Source: Mycolicibacterium fallax (GTDB lineage: Bacteria; Actinomycetota; Actinomycetes; Mycobacteriales; Mycobacteriaceae). From it: a stretch of DNA of 64,000 bases. Made by a program: the position numbers and the translations under genes. Position 1 is the first letter of the stretch; each line of letters opens with the position of its first letter. The notes below the pieces were generated by a model. That model had not been told where the DNA came from, made no database searches, and saw only the letters and a program-made list of their open reading frames with translations. The DNA lies in the NCBI RefSeq assembly GCF_010726955.1, contig NZ_AP022603.1, positions 186,001 through 250,000 on the forward strand, read 5' to 3'. Shown in pieces: positions 18,212 through 26,683 of this stretch.

Positions 18212-19617
18212 GACATCGCCACCTTGGTGCCGCGGACCAGCGGGCCGAGCACCACCACGGTGGCGATGTTCGGCCGTTGCGCCGGGTGCTGCCCGCCCAG
18301 CACGGCATCCTGGAGCAGCGTCAGCGCGCCGGCCTCGTCGTCGCCGCCGACGATCGCCGATGCCGGGTGAGCCTCGGCGGGATAGGGCGACGGCGCCGGA
18401 GCGGGTCCTGCGGGCGCGGGTTCAGCCGGGCCCGGGGCCGGGGACAGCGGCAGCCCCTCGGGGTCCACCAGCTGGTGCGGCACGGGCATGTTGGCGGCGG
18501 GGGTGGAGGGATCGACCGGGGACAGCGTCGCGTAGCGGGTGGGCGCGCCGGTGCCGGGATCGACCGCGGTGGCATCGGCGCAGTGCGCGCCGCGCAGCTC
18601 GCCATAGCTCGGGCAGTCGGCGCCGGAGTAGGGCATCGGTTCGGCGAAGGTGCCGACGGCGGTGATGCTGAACTTGCCGGTGGCGAAGGTCCGCGCGCCC
18701 CCGTCCCCGAATGCCTTTGCCCCCGAAAGGGTGTCGACCAGGCGCTGGGGCCGGGCGGCCGTGGTGGCCAGCACCGCGCCCGCGGCGTCGAGAATGGTGA
18801 TGAGCTCACCGCGGTGGTCGGCCAGGAACGGGGTCAGCACCGACCCGAGGCCGGCGAGGGCATCGAGCGCCGAGGTGAACGACGGGTCGGCGACCATTCG
18901 GTTGGACACCGCGGTGGCCGCGGACAGGGTCTCGATGATGTCGGGTGTCGCGGTGTGCAGGCTTTGCATGACGTCGCGGAATTGCGGTGTGGCGTCGAGG
19001 AATCGCAGCGCCGAGGGCGTCAGGGTGCCGGCGACGTCGCTGAGATTGTCGATGGTGGTGCCGAGGTCGCGGCCCCGGTTGCGCAACCCCTGGCTCAGGG
19101 CGGTCAGGGCGGTCTGCATCCGTTCGGGTTTGATCTTGGCGAAGATGGTGACGACCCTTTTGAACACGTCGTACATCGCGGTCGCCTCGGCGCTGTCGTC
19201 GACGGCGATCACCGCGCCCGGCGCCAGGCCGGTCGCCGGTCGCGGGCCGGGCCGGTCGGCCAACTGCAGGTAGATGTCGCCGAAGAAGGTCCGCGGTACC
19301 ACGCGCACCACCACGGAGTTCGGGATGAGGTCCAGCGACGCCCGCTCGATGGCCAACCGCACCGTCGAGGCGGTGGTGCCGGAACGGATTTCGGCAATGT
19401 GCCCGACGTTGACGCCGTGGTACCGGACCGGGGCGTCGGTGCTGATCAGGCCGGCAGCCACCGGGACGTCGACGTACACGTCGTCCAGTGGGTCCAGGTG
19501 TCCGGTTGCGCGACCGACCAGCAGCGCGGCGACGACGATGCCCGCGGCCGTCGCGCACAGGCCGCGCAGCGCCAGGGTCGGCTTGCCGGGCGAGTGCCTG
19601 CGGCGGTGCGCCCTCAT
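18208..19617 (-). CDS. Mce family protein, MceA position
   Basis: First Mce subunit, 469 residues. Basic N-terminus (RAHRRRHSPGK), membrane anchor (about 19-38), Mce domain (AAGLISTDAPVRYHGVNVGHI), helical tunnel region, then a Pro/Ala-rich linker (about 400-430, PAPGPAEPAPAGPAPAPS) and a C-terminal segment. Its ATG overlaps the yrbEB stop (ATGA). Sequence alone does not assign it to a numbered mce operon of M. tuberculosis. Confidence 0.88.
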   Translation of the reverse strand: MRAHRRRHSPGKPTLALRGLCATAAGIVVAALLVGRATGHLDPLDDVYVDVPVAAGLISTDAPVRYHGVNVGHIAEIRSGTTASTVRLAIERASLDLIPNSVVVRVVPRTFFGDIYLQLADRPGPRPATGLAPGAVIAVDDSAEATAMYDVFKRVVTIFAKIKPERMQTALTALSQGLRNRGRDLGTTIDNLSDVAGTLTPSALRFLDATPQFRDVMQSLHTATPDIIETLSAATAVSNRMVADPSFTSALDALAGLGSVLTPFLADHRGELITILDAAGAVLATTAARPQRLVDTLSGAKAFGDGGARTFATGKFSITAVGTFAEPMPYSGADCPSYGELRGAHCADATAVDPGTGAPTRYATLSPVDPSTPAANMPVPHQLVDPEGLPLSPAPGPAEPAPAGPAPAPSPYPAEAHPASAIVGGDDEAGALTLLQDAVLGGQHPAQRPNIATVVVLGPLVRGTKVAMS

Positions 19618-20471
19618 ATGCCCATCCCGGGGATCTCGGGGACCAGGCCCCACAATGCGAAGGTGAGCAGTACGTCGAGGACACCGATGGCCAGGATGGC
19701 GGTGCGCAGCGCGCGACCGGCGGCCTGCCCGACCCCGGCCGGCCCGCCGGAGGCGAAATATCCGTAGGTGCAGTGCACCAACGCCACCACGACGGCGAAG
19801 ATGACCGCCTTGATGCCGGAATACAGCAGGTCCTGCGGGCCGAGCGCGAGATGGAAGAAGTAGTCGTAGGTACCGGCGGAGGCGCCGTTGAAGAACACCA
19901 CCACCGTTCGGGTGGACAGGTAGCTGGCCAGCAGGCCGATCATGTAGATGGGGACCACGCACACGATGGCCGCGAGCACCCGGGTGCCGATCAGGTAGGG
20001 CACCGAGTTGATCCCCATGGCATCGAGCGCGTCGATCTCGTCGGAGATCCGCATCGCGCCGATCTGCGCGGTGAACCCGGTGCCGACCTTGGCGGCCAGC
20101 GCGATCGCCACCACCACCGGCGCCAACTCTCGGGTGTTGGCGATGGCGGCCAGCATGCCGGACATGGTGTTCATCCCGACCAGGTCCAGCCCGCGCTGGG
20201 TTTCAACGCCCAGCATCATCGCCGCGGCCAGCGACATGGCGAAGACGATGCCGATGGTGCCGCCGCCGGACAGCAGCGAGCGGGTTCCGAAGGTGACCTC
20301 GCCCACCTGCCCCAGGGTGTGTCTGCGGTAGCGCACCAGGGCTTGGGGCAGCGACAGCAGCACCGCGAGATAGAAGCCGACGTGCCGTCCGAGGGTGGCC
20401 AGGCCGTCGTAGACGCCGGTGACCGGTCGACTGAGCTGATGCCACTGCGCGGAGGTGGTGACGGCGGTCAT
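19614..20471 (-). CDS. MlaE-like permease, YrbEB
   Basis: Inner-membrane permease subunit of the Mce transporter, 285 residues with about five or six membrane segments. Family features include TFGTRSLLSGGGTIGIVFAMSL, ELAPVVVAIALAAKVGTGF and EIDALDAMGI, the EQ-loop-like region expected to meet the ATPase Mkl/MceG. No ATPase gene is present here; mycobacterial Mce systems share an unlinked one. It overlaps both neighbours by ATGA. Confidence 0.92.
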   Translation of the reverse strand: MTAVTTSAQWHQLSRPVTGVYDGLATLGRHVGFYLAVLLSLPQALVRYRRHTLGQVGEVTFGTRSLLSGGGTIGIVFAMSLAAAMMLGVETQRGLDLVGMNTMSGMLAAIANTRELAPVVVAIALAAKVGTGFTAQIGAMRISDEIDALDAMGINSVPYLIGTRVLAAIVCVVPIYMIGLLASYLSTRTVVVFFNGASAGTYDYFFHLALGPQDLLYSGIKAVIFAVVVALVHCTYGYFASGGPAGVGQAAGRALRTAILAIGVLDVLLTFALWGLVPEIPGMGI

Positions 20472-21280
20472 CGGTAGTTCCCCACCGCGGGCACCGCGAC
20501 CGTGTAGAGCGCGGACAGGATGGTGTTGAGGATGAAGACCAGCGCGAATGCCATCACCACGCCCTCGTTGACCGAGTCCGCGACGCCGCGTGGTCCGCCC
20601 CGGGTGTGCAGACCCTTGAAGGTCGCCACCAGGGTGGCGGTCAACCCGAACAGCGCCGCCTTGACGATCGCCATCAGGAAGTCCGAGACCTGGCCGTATT
20701 GACTGAAGGTGGCCAGGAAGCTGCCGGCGGGCAGTTGCTGGACGTAGATGTGGTACAGGTAGCAGGCCAGGACGCCCACAAAGGTCACCATGGCGCACAA
20801 GGTGATTGACACGATGACCGCGGCGACGAGCCGCGGTGCGACGAGCCGCTCGACCAGGTCCAGGCCCATCACCTCCATCGCGTCGATCTCCTCGCGGATC
20901 TTGCGGGAGCCGAGGTCGGTGCAGATCGCCGCGCCCGCGACGCCGGCCATCATCAGTGCGCAGACCAGCGCGGCGGCCTGGCCGACGACGATGAACGCCA
21001 CCACTGCCCCGGAGTAACCGCCGGCGCCGATCCGCCCGGCGAGTTCGCCGACGGAGACCGCGATGAAGACCCCGATCGGCATCATCAGCAGCAGCGACGG
21101 CCCGGTGCACACCCGCCCGATGAACAGCGTCTGGCTGACCACCTCGAACAGCGACAGCCGCCGGCGAGTGGCCGCGACGGCGACGCTCACCAGTGCCTGC
21201 ACCGAGAACCCGATGATGTAGCCGGCCTGCGTCATCAGGTCGCGCATCGGGCCCCGGGGGGCCGGTAACTCATAGGTCAT
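20468..21280 (-). CDS. MlaE-like permease, YrbEA
   Basis: First gene of the mce unit and partner permease of YrbEB, 270 residues. The ATG at 21280 has GGGGAAGAAG just upstream; a longer frame to 21304 adds eight residues without a better site. Motifs: IGVFIAVSVGELAGRIGAGGYSG, DLGSRKIREEIDAMEVMGLD and several membrane helices. It is transcribed away from the double-HTH TetR gene, the likely local regulator. Confidence 0.92.
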   Translation of the reverse strand: MTYELPAPRGPMRDLMTQAGYIIGFSVQALVSVAVAATRRRLSLFEVVSQTLFIGRVCTGPSLLLMMPIGVFIAVSVGELAGRIGAGGYSGAVVAFIVVGQAAALVCALMMAGVAGAAICTDLGSRKIREEIDAMEVMGLDLVERLVAPRLVAAVIVSITLCAMVTFVGVLACYLYHIYVQQLPAGSFLATFSQYGQVSDFLMAIVKAALFGLTATLVATFKGLHTRGGPRGVADSVNEGVVMAFALVFILNTILSALYTVAVPAVGNYR

Positions 21281-21557
21281 GGTGCTTCTTCCCCGATCGA
21301 ACACCGGGCGGGTGTTGCCGCTGCTGTTGGCCGCATCGGTACCTCCGCCGGGTGAAGCATGTCACGGCTGACGCCGCGCCGCAAGGATTAAGTTAATGAC
21401 GATTCTTCATAAATCTGGTTATCCAGCACGGCCGAGCGACGTCGAGGAACCGGTCAATAATGCTGTGGTACAGGAGATTCAAAACATATGCGGCAATTTT
21501 CAAATTTCCATAGGCGATCATCAGTTCCTCAGCCGTCGCTGCGGGTTAGGGTGAGGC
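21281..21557. promoter_or_regulatory. Divergent promoter region between yrbEA and tetR
   Basis: This 277-base gap is clearly more AT-rich than its surroundings, mainly 21385-21535. It must hold the mce promoter and probably TetR sites. Candidate dyads are AATTT-TC-AAATT at 21495-21506 and short ATGA/TCAT arms near 21394-21408. No single operator stands out by eye. TAGGGT at 21547-21552 ends five bases before the tetR ATG and is a candidate -10 box for a leaderless tetR transcript. Confidence 0.5.
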
Positions 21558-22775
21558 ATGGCGACCGTGAATGCTGAGCCGATGCCGACGGTGAAGCGTC
21601 GACCCAAGGACCGCAAGGCGCAGATCGCCCGGGCGTCCGCCGAGGCGTTCAGCGCACTGGGCTATCACGCGGTGAGCATGGGGGACATTGCCGCCCGGGT
21701 GGGGATCTCCGCGGCCGCGCTCTACCGCCATTCCGCCAGCAAGTACCAACTCTTTCGCGACGCCGTCATCGCGCTGGGCGAGCAGTTGGTGAACCAGACC
21801 GCCTTTGCCGACGACGCGCCCGGCGACACCGATGCCGCCGAGTTGCTGGACCGGGTGATCCGGGCGCTCATCGACACCTCGATCGCCAACCGCACCTCCG
21901 GCGGGCTGTACCGCTGGGAGGGCCGCTACCTCAACGACGAGGATCAGGCGGTGTTGATGGGCCAGATCAACCTGGTCAACCGGCGGCTGCAGCGGCCGCT
22001 GGCCCGGCTCCGGCCGGAGCTGGACTCCTGGCAGCGCTGGACCCTGTCATCGGCGGCGCTGAGCGTGATCGGCAGCATCGCCGACCATCGGGCCCGGCTG
22101 CCTGTGGCCGAAATCCGCGAGTTGCTGCGGGAACTGACGCATGCGGCGCTGGCCGTCGAGCTGCCGACGATCGCCGAGGACGGGGAGGCCCCGGACCTGG
22201 GAACCCCGGTCGCGGCGGGCCGCTACGAGGCCCTGCTGACGGCCGCGATGCGGTTGTTCAGCGTCCGGCACTACCACGAAACCAGCATGGAGGACATCGC
22301 CGCAGAGGTGGGGATGCCGGTCTCGGGCATCTATCGATACTTCGCCGGCAAGGCCGACCTGCTGGCGGCGTCATTCCGGCGGGCCGCCGATCGGGTCTCC
22401 GGTGATCTCGCGAATGTCCTTGCCGCGCAGACTGATCCAGAACTCGCGCTGCGGGAACTGATCGACGCCTACGTGGCGCGGTCGTTCGACGACCCGGAGC
22501 TGGCGTTCGTGTACTACACCGAGTGGGGCAACCTTCCGGTCGCCGATCGGGCAATCCTGCACAACGTGCAGGTCGCGACGGTGCAGGCGTGGGCCGCGTT
22601 GGTGGTGGCGGCGCGCCCGGAGCTGCCACCGGAGCGGGCCCGGTTCGCCGTGCACGCGGCCTTCGCTCTGGTCGTGGACCTGGGTCGGCTGGTCGGCTAC
22701 GACAACACCGAGCAGTCCCGGGCCCGGGTGCGGGTGTTGATGGCGGCGGTGTTGCTGGGCGATCCCGGGCGGTGA
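21558..22775 (+). CDS. TetR-type regulator with two tandem TetR units
   Basis: A 405-residue protein, about twice the usual TetR size. The first DNA-binding domain (about 15-62) has the helix-turn-helix MGDIAARVGISAAALYRHSASK. A second (about 218-265) has MEDIAAEVGMPVSGIYRYFAGK. Each is followed by a helical TetR-like C-terminal domain. It may thus act as a single-chain pseudo-dimer. It diverges from yrbEA and is the obvious candidate regulator of the mce unit; the ligand is probably the cargo or its CoA ester (inference). Its stop abuts that of convergent bcp. Confidence 0.87.
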   Translation: MATVNAEPMPTVKRRPKDRKAQIARASAEAFSALGYHAVSMGDIAARVGISAAALYRHSASKYQLFRDAVIALGEQLVNQTAFADDAPGDTDAAELLDRVIRALIDTSIANRTSGGLYRWEGRYLNDEDQAVLMGQINLVNRRLQRPLARLRPELDSWQRWTLSSAALSVIGSIADHRARLPVAEIRELLRELTHAALAVELPTIAEDGEAPDLGTPVAAGRYEALLTAAMRLFSVRHYHETSMEDIAAEVGMPVSGIYRYFAGKADLLAASFRRAADRVSGDLANVLAAQTDPELALRELIDAYVARSFDDPELAFVYYTEWGNLPVADRAILHNVQVATVQAWAALVVAARPELPPERARFAVHAAFALVVDLGRLVGYDNTEQSRARVRVLMAAVLLGDPGR

Positions 22776-23249
22776 TCAGACCGCGAGGTCCCGGCGCAGC
22801 TTGGCGACGTGGCCGGTGGCCCGCACGTTGTACTGTGCGACCTCGATGTCACCCTTTTCGTCGACGACGAAGGTGGACCGGATCACCCCGGTGACAACCT
22901 TGCCGTAGAGCTTCTTTTCGCCGAAGGCGCCCCAGGCGGTGAGCACCTTCTTGTCCGGATCGCCGAGCAGCGGGAAGGTCAGCGCGTCGCGGTCGCGGAA
23001 CTTCGCCAGTTTCTCCGGCTTGTCGGGGGAGATGCCGATGACGTCGAGCCCGGCGCCGTTGAGTTCGGCCAGGTTGTCGCGGAAGTCGCAGGCCTGCTTG
23101 GTGCAGCCCGCCGTCATCGCGGCCGGGTAGAAGTACACGATCACCTTGCGTCCGGCGTAGTCGGACAGCTTCACCACATTGCCGTCGGCGTCGGGCAGCG
23201 CGAACATGGGGGCCTTGTCGCCCGGTTGCAGACGAACGTTTTCGGTCAT
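22776..23249 (-). CDS. bcp: Thioredoxin-dependent peroxiredoxin, Bcp type
   Basis: Reduces hydrogen peroxide and organic hydroperoxides using thioredoxin. 157 residues with the peroxiredoxin fold: DKAPMFALPDADG at the N-terminus, the active site PAAMTAGCTKQACDF (peroxidatic Cys near residue 49 and a second Cys five residues on, as in atypical two-Cys Bcp/PrxQ), and a conserved Arg in GVIRSTFVVDEKG. From memory it matches M. tuberculosis Rv2521. The mce island separates it from its usual neighbours around acpS. Confidence 0.95.
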   Translation of the reverse strand: MTENVRLQPGDKAPMFALPDADGNVVKLSDYAGRKVIVYFYPAAMTAGCTKQACDFRDNLAELNGAGLDVIGISPDKPEKLAKFRDRDALTFPLLGDPDKKVLTAWGAFGEKKLYGKVVTGVIRSTFVVDEKGDIEVAQYNVRATGHVAKLRRDLAV

Positions 23250-23257
23250 GGGGGTCT

Positions 23258-23263
23258 AGGGTA
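23258..23263 (-). promoter_or_regulatory. Candidate -10 box for bcp
   Basis: On the minus strand TACCCT ends eight bases before the bcp ATG. No ribosome binding site is visible, so initiation may be leaderless. Confidence 0.35.
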
Positions 23264-23311
23264 GTTCGGCAGTACGGCGGGTAGGCAGCGCGTGGGCAAA
23301 AGGAGCGACAA

Positions 23312-23551
23312 GTGGCGGATCGGGATCCCGAGGTCATCAAGCAGGAGATCGACGCGGCCCGTAGCCAGCTGGCGGTGACTGTTGACACCCTCACCGAGCG
23401 GGCCAACCCCCGTCGGCTCGCCGACGATGCGAAGTCCCGGGTCCTGCAGCTGGTCAACACTCCCGCCGTCAAGGCCACCGTCGCCGGGGTGGCCGGGCTG
23501 GTCGTGGTGGTGATCGTGGTGCGGTTCCGCCGCCGACGCCAGCTGCGCTGA
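23312..23551 (+). CDS. DUF3618 small membrane protein
   Basis: A 79-residue protein with an N-terminal helical part (DPEVIKQEIDAARSQLAVTV, typical DUF3618), one membrane segment (about residues 53-70, rich in Val) and a basic C-terminus (RFRRRRQLR) that should face the cytoplasm. The GTG at 23312 has AGGAG at 23301-23305. From memory it corresponds to Rv2520c, next to bcp in M. tuberculosis. Function unknown. Confidence 0.85.
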   Translation: MADRDPEVIKQEIDAARSQLAVTVDTLTERANPRRLADDAKSRVLQLVNTPAVKATVAGVAGLVVVVIVVRFRRRRQLR

Positions 23552-23603
23552 GCGCCGCCGCGGTCCCGCGGGAAGGCAGGTCGGTGATGCTGGGGGTGCT
23601 CAG

Positions 23604-24575
23604 GTGAGCGGTGCGGACGATGCACGCCAGCCGGTGCCCGACGTCGACGACCCGCGGTGGCTGCCGCCCAAGCCTCGCCGGGACCGCTCGCTGGTGATCG
23701 CCGGCGCCGTCATCGTGATCGCCCTGCTGGTCGGGCTGGTGTTCTCGCTGTTCGGCGGCGCCAGCGCGATCCTGCGCGACGACGACCGGTCCGCGGCCGT
23801 CACCATCGGCACCACCGAGGGCAGCGCCGACTACTGGCCGGTGCTGCGGCGGCTGGCCGCCGCCGAGGGCATCACCATCACGGTCGTCAACTTCTCCGAC
23901 TACGCCCAGCCCAATCCCGCACTCGCCCAGGGCCAGACCGACCTCAACCTGTTCCAGCATCTGCAGTTCCTGGCCAGCTACAACGTCGCCGCCGGGCAGA
24001 ACCTGGTTCCGGTCGGTTCGACGCAGGTGGTGCCGCTGGGCCTGTACTCGCGCCGCTACGACACGGTCGCGAAGATCCCGCGCGGCGCCGAGGTCGCCAT
24101 CCCCAACGACCCCACCAACCAGGCTCGCGCGCTGCTGGTGCTGCAGCAGGCCGGTTTGGTGCGGTTGCGCGGCGGCGGCAGCGTGCTGTCCACCCCGGCC
24201 GACGTCGACACCGCCGCCAGCCGGGTGAGCGTGGTCCCGATCAGCGCCCAGCAGACGGTGACCTCACTGCTGTCGGTTGCCGCCGCCGTCATCAACAATG
24301 GTTTTGCGATGGACGCCGACATCGACCCGTCCTCGGCGATCTACAACGACGACCCCAACAGCCCGGCCGCGGCGCCCTACATCAACGCCTTTGTGTCCCG
24401 CTACGACGACCGGGACAACCCGGTGTTCGCCCGGATTGTGGAGATCTACCACTCCCCGGAGGTGACCCGGGCGGTGATGGAGGCCTCCCGTGACACCTCG
24501 GTCATGGTCGATCTGCCCGCCTCGGAACTGCAGCGGATCACCGCCGACCTCGAAGCCCAGCTCAAGAGTCAGTAG
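23604..24575 (+). CDS. MetQ/NlpA-family substrate-binding protein, membrane-anchored
   Basis: Extracytoplasmic binding protein for the ABC importer that follows, probably for methionine or a related amino acid. 323 residues: disordered N-terminus, one hydrophobic segment (about 29-54) and then the NlpA fold (TIGTTEGSADYWPVL, LAQGQTDLNLFQHLQFL, AIPNDPTNQARALLVLQQAGL, the last being highly typical of MetQ). Most MetQ proteins are lipoproteins; no lipobox Cys is present here, so it is probably held by an uncleaved helix. metN starts 18 bases downstream. No SAM riboswitch is seen in the short upstream gap. Confidence 0.85.
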   Translation: MSGADDARQPVPDVDDPRWLPPKPRRDRSLVIAGAVIVIALLVGLVFSLFGGASAILRDDDRSAAVTIGTTEGSADYWPVLRRLAAAEGITITVVNFSDYAQPNPALAQGQTDLNLFQHLQFLASYNVAAGQNLVPVGSTQVVPLGLYSRRYDTVAKIPRGAEVAIPNDPTNQARALLVLQQAGLVRLRGGGSVLSTPADVDTAASRVSVVPISAQQTVTSLLSVAAAVINNGFAMDADIDPSSAIYNDDPNSPAAAPYINAFVSRYDDRDNPVFARIVEIYHSPEVTRAVMEASRDTSVMVDLPASELQRITADLEAQLKSQ

Positions 24576-24593
24576 CGGCAGAAAGCAGCAGCG

Positions 24594-25619
24594 ATGGCCC
24601 CGATCGTCGAATTCATCGACGTCTCCAAGACCTACCCGGTGCGCGGCGACACCGGGGCCTTCGAGGCGCTGTCGGGAATCACCCTGGCCGTCGAGGCCGG
24701 CACCATCTCGGCGGTCATCGGCGGCTCCGGCGCAGGCAAGTCCACCCTGGTCCGGATGATCAACGCGCTGGAACGTCCCAGCTCCGGGCGGGTGCTGGTG
24801 GAGGGCGCCGACATCACCACGCTGCGCCCCAAGCAGGTCCGTGAACTCCGCACCCGGATCGGGATGGTGTTCCAGCAGTTCAACCTGCTGTCCTCGCGGA
24901 CGGTGTACGGCAACATCGGCTTCGCGCTGGAATCGGCCGGTGTGGCCCGGGCGGCGCACCGCGACCGGATCGCCGAGCTGCTGCACTTCGTCGGGCTGGC
25001 GGAGAAGGCCTGGGCCTATCCGGGCGAACTGTCCGGCGGGCAGAAGCAGCGGGTCGGCATCGCCCGCGCGCTGGCCGCCAACCCGCGGATCCTGCTGGCC
25101 GACGAGGCCACCTCGGCGCTGGACCCGCAGACCACCAACGATGTGTTGCGGCTGCTCAAGAAGGTCAACGAGGAACTCGGCATCACCGTGGTGGTGATCA
25201 CCCACGAGATGGACGTGGTCCGCAAGATCGCCGACCGGGTCGCGGTGCTGGACCGCGGGCGGCTGATCGAGGAGGGCAGCGTGTACGACATCTTCGCCGA
25301 GCCGCGCACCGAGCTGACCGCCAGTTTCGTGGCCACCGCCATGCACAACACCCCGTCGGTCGAGGACGCCGCCGCGTTGTCCGGCAGCTACCCGGGCCGG
25401 CTGGTCGCCGTCGGCGTCGGTGACCGGCGGCGCATCGGCGCGGTGCTGGCCGAGGCGGTCCGGGCCACCGACGTGGGATTCGAGTTCGCTTACGGCGGTA
25501 TCTCGGCGCTGGGCGGGCGTTCGGTCGGCAGCCTCACTTTGGAGCTGACCGGACCCGACGCCCAGGTGGACGCGGTCATCACCGCGCTGCGGGAGCACAC
25601 CAGCGTGGCGGAACTGTGA
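24594..25619 (+). CDS. metN: ABC transporter ATP-binding protein, MetN type
   Basis: ATPase of the importer, 341 residues. Walker A GGSGAGKST near residues 43-51, signature LSGGQKQRVGIARAL near 145-159, Walker B ILLADEATSALD near 168-179 and the H-loop VVITHEMD. The C-terminal 95 residues match a NIL/ACT-like domain, which in MetN senses methionine and inhibits transport. The stop overlaps the metI start by four bases (GTGA). The substrate call rests on family similarity only. Confidence 0.88.
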   Translation: MAPIVEFIDVSKTYPVRGDTGAFEALSGITLAVEAGTISAVIGGSGAGKSTLVRMINALERPSSGRVLVEGADITTLRPKQVRELRTRIGMVFQQFNLLSSRTVYGNIGFALESAGVARAAHRDRIAELLHFVGLAEKAWAYPGELSGGQKQRVGIARALAANPRILLADEATSALDPQTTNDVLRLLKKVNEELGITVVVITHEMDVVRKIADRVAVLDRGRLIEEGSVYDIFAEPRTELTASFVATAMHNTPSVEDAAALSGSYPGRLVAVGVGDRRRIGAVLAEAVRATDVGFEFAYGGISALGGRSVGSLTLELTGPDAQVDAVITALREHTSVAEL

Positions 25620-26281
25620 ACATCGACTGGGAGGTGCTGCAGCCGATCTTCTGGCAGTCGCTGTGGGAAACCCTGCAGATGGTGGTCGTCACGCTGGTTG
25701 TCGGCGGTTTCTTCGGGCTGGTGATCGGCGTGCTGCTCTACACCACCCGCGGCGGCGGCATTCTGGCCAATCGCTGGGTGTACACCGTGCTCAACGTGTT
25801 GGTGAACTTCGTCCGGCCGATTCCGTTCATCATCTTCATCGTGGCGATCGGGCCGCTGACCCTTGGTGTCATCGGCACCACCATCGGCACCAAGGCGGCG
25901 ATCTTCGCGCTGATCATCGCCGCCTCGTTCGGCATCTCCCGGATCGTCGAACAGAACCTGGTGGCGGTGGATCCCGGCGTGGTGGAGGCCGCCCAGGCGA
26001 TGGGCGCCGGCCCGCTGCGGATCATCACCCGGGTGTTGCTGCCCGAGGCGCTCGGCCCGCTGATCCTCGGCTACACCTTCGTCTTCATCGCGGTGGTCGA
26101 CATGACCGCGGTCGCGGGTTCGGTCGGCGGCGGCGGGCTGGGCAACTTCGCCATCGTCTACGGCTACCAGCGGTTCAACTGGGTGGTCACCTGGATCGCG
26201 GTGGCCGCCATCATCGTGCTGGTGCAGGCCGCGCAGTTCTTCGGCAACTGGCTCGCGGCAAAGGCGCTGAACCGCCGGTAG
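25616..26281 (+). CDS. metI: ABC transporter permease, MetI type
   Basis: Inner-membrane permease of 221 residues with about five helices. The coupling motif is near residues 118-140 (VDPGVVEAAQAMGAGPLRIITRVLLPEA, shown here in part), which binds the ATPase. The family C-terminal pattern DMTAVAGSVGGGGLG is present. The gene starts inside the end of metN and closes the three-gene operon; convergent cfp6 begins ten bases on. Confidence 0.88.
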   Translation: MNIDWEVLQPIFWQSLWETLQMVVVTLVVGGFFGLVIGVLLYTTRGGGILANRWVYTVLNVLVNFVRPIPFIIFIVAIGPLTLGVIGTTIGTKAAIFALIIAASFGISRIVEQNLVAVDPGVVEAAQAMGAGPLRIITRVLLPEALGPLILGYTFVFIAVVDMTAVAGSVGGGGLGNFAIVYGYQRFNWVVTWIAVAAIIVLVQAAQFFGNWLAAKALNRR

Positions 26282-26291
26282 CGGAAGCGGG

Positions 26292-26672
26292 CTACCGGTA
26301 CGGGTTGGGCACCCGGCCGTGGCTGGCCTCGGTCAGCAGCGGCAGGGTGGCGAAGGTGACCGCGGGCAGCCGGACGTCGGTGCCGTCGCGCAGCCGGGCC
26401 CGGGCCCAGTTGCCCTTCACGAAGTGCAGGCCATCGATGTCGGCCCAGTCCAGCCGGGTGCTGCCCAACAGGGTGCGGGCGGTGACGCCGTCGGCGTCGG
26501 CCTCGGTGCGCAACCGTGCGATCGCCACCGAGGCGAGCACGGCCAGCAGCAGCAGCGGGGAGAGCCACGGCCAGGCCAGCACCGGCACCAGCATGACCAG
26601 GACCATGAAGCCGACGGCCAGGTGTGCCATCGGGGAGATTCGGATCACGACCGGCTTATTCACGCGGGCCAT
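26292..26672 (-). CDS. cfp6: Cfp6-like PH-domain membrane protein
   Basis: A 126-residue protein with two membrane segments (about 18-55) and a bacterial PH-like domain (LRTEADADGVTARTLLGSTRL, WADIDGLHFVKGNWARARL). The C-terminal RLPAVTFATLPLLTEAS and GRVPNPYR closely match my memory of M. tuberculosis Cfp6 (Rv3004), also the divergent neighbour of ilvB. ATG at 26672 chosen; a longer frame reads into repeat array B and is spurious. Function unknown. Confidence 0.87.
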   Translation of the reverse strand: MARVNKPVVIRISPMAHLAVGFMVLVMLVPVLAWPWLSPLLLLAVLASVAIARLRTEADADGVTARTLLGSTRLDWADIDGLHFVKGNWARARLRDGTDVRLPAVTFATLPLLTEASHGRVPNPYR

Positions 26673-26683
26673 GATACGGCCGG

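Noticed and set aside
23552..23603. SAM riboswitch before the metQNI operon
   Set aside because: The gap is only 52 bases and shows no SAM-type stems.
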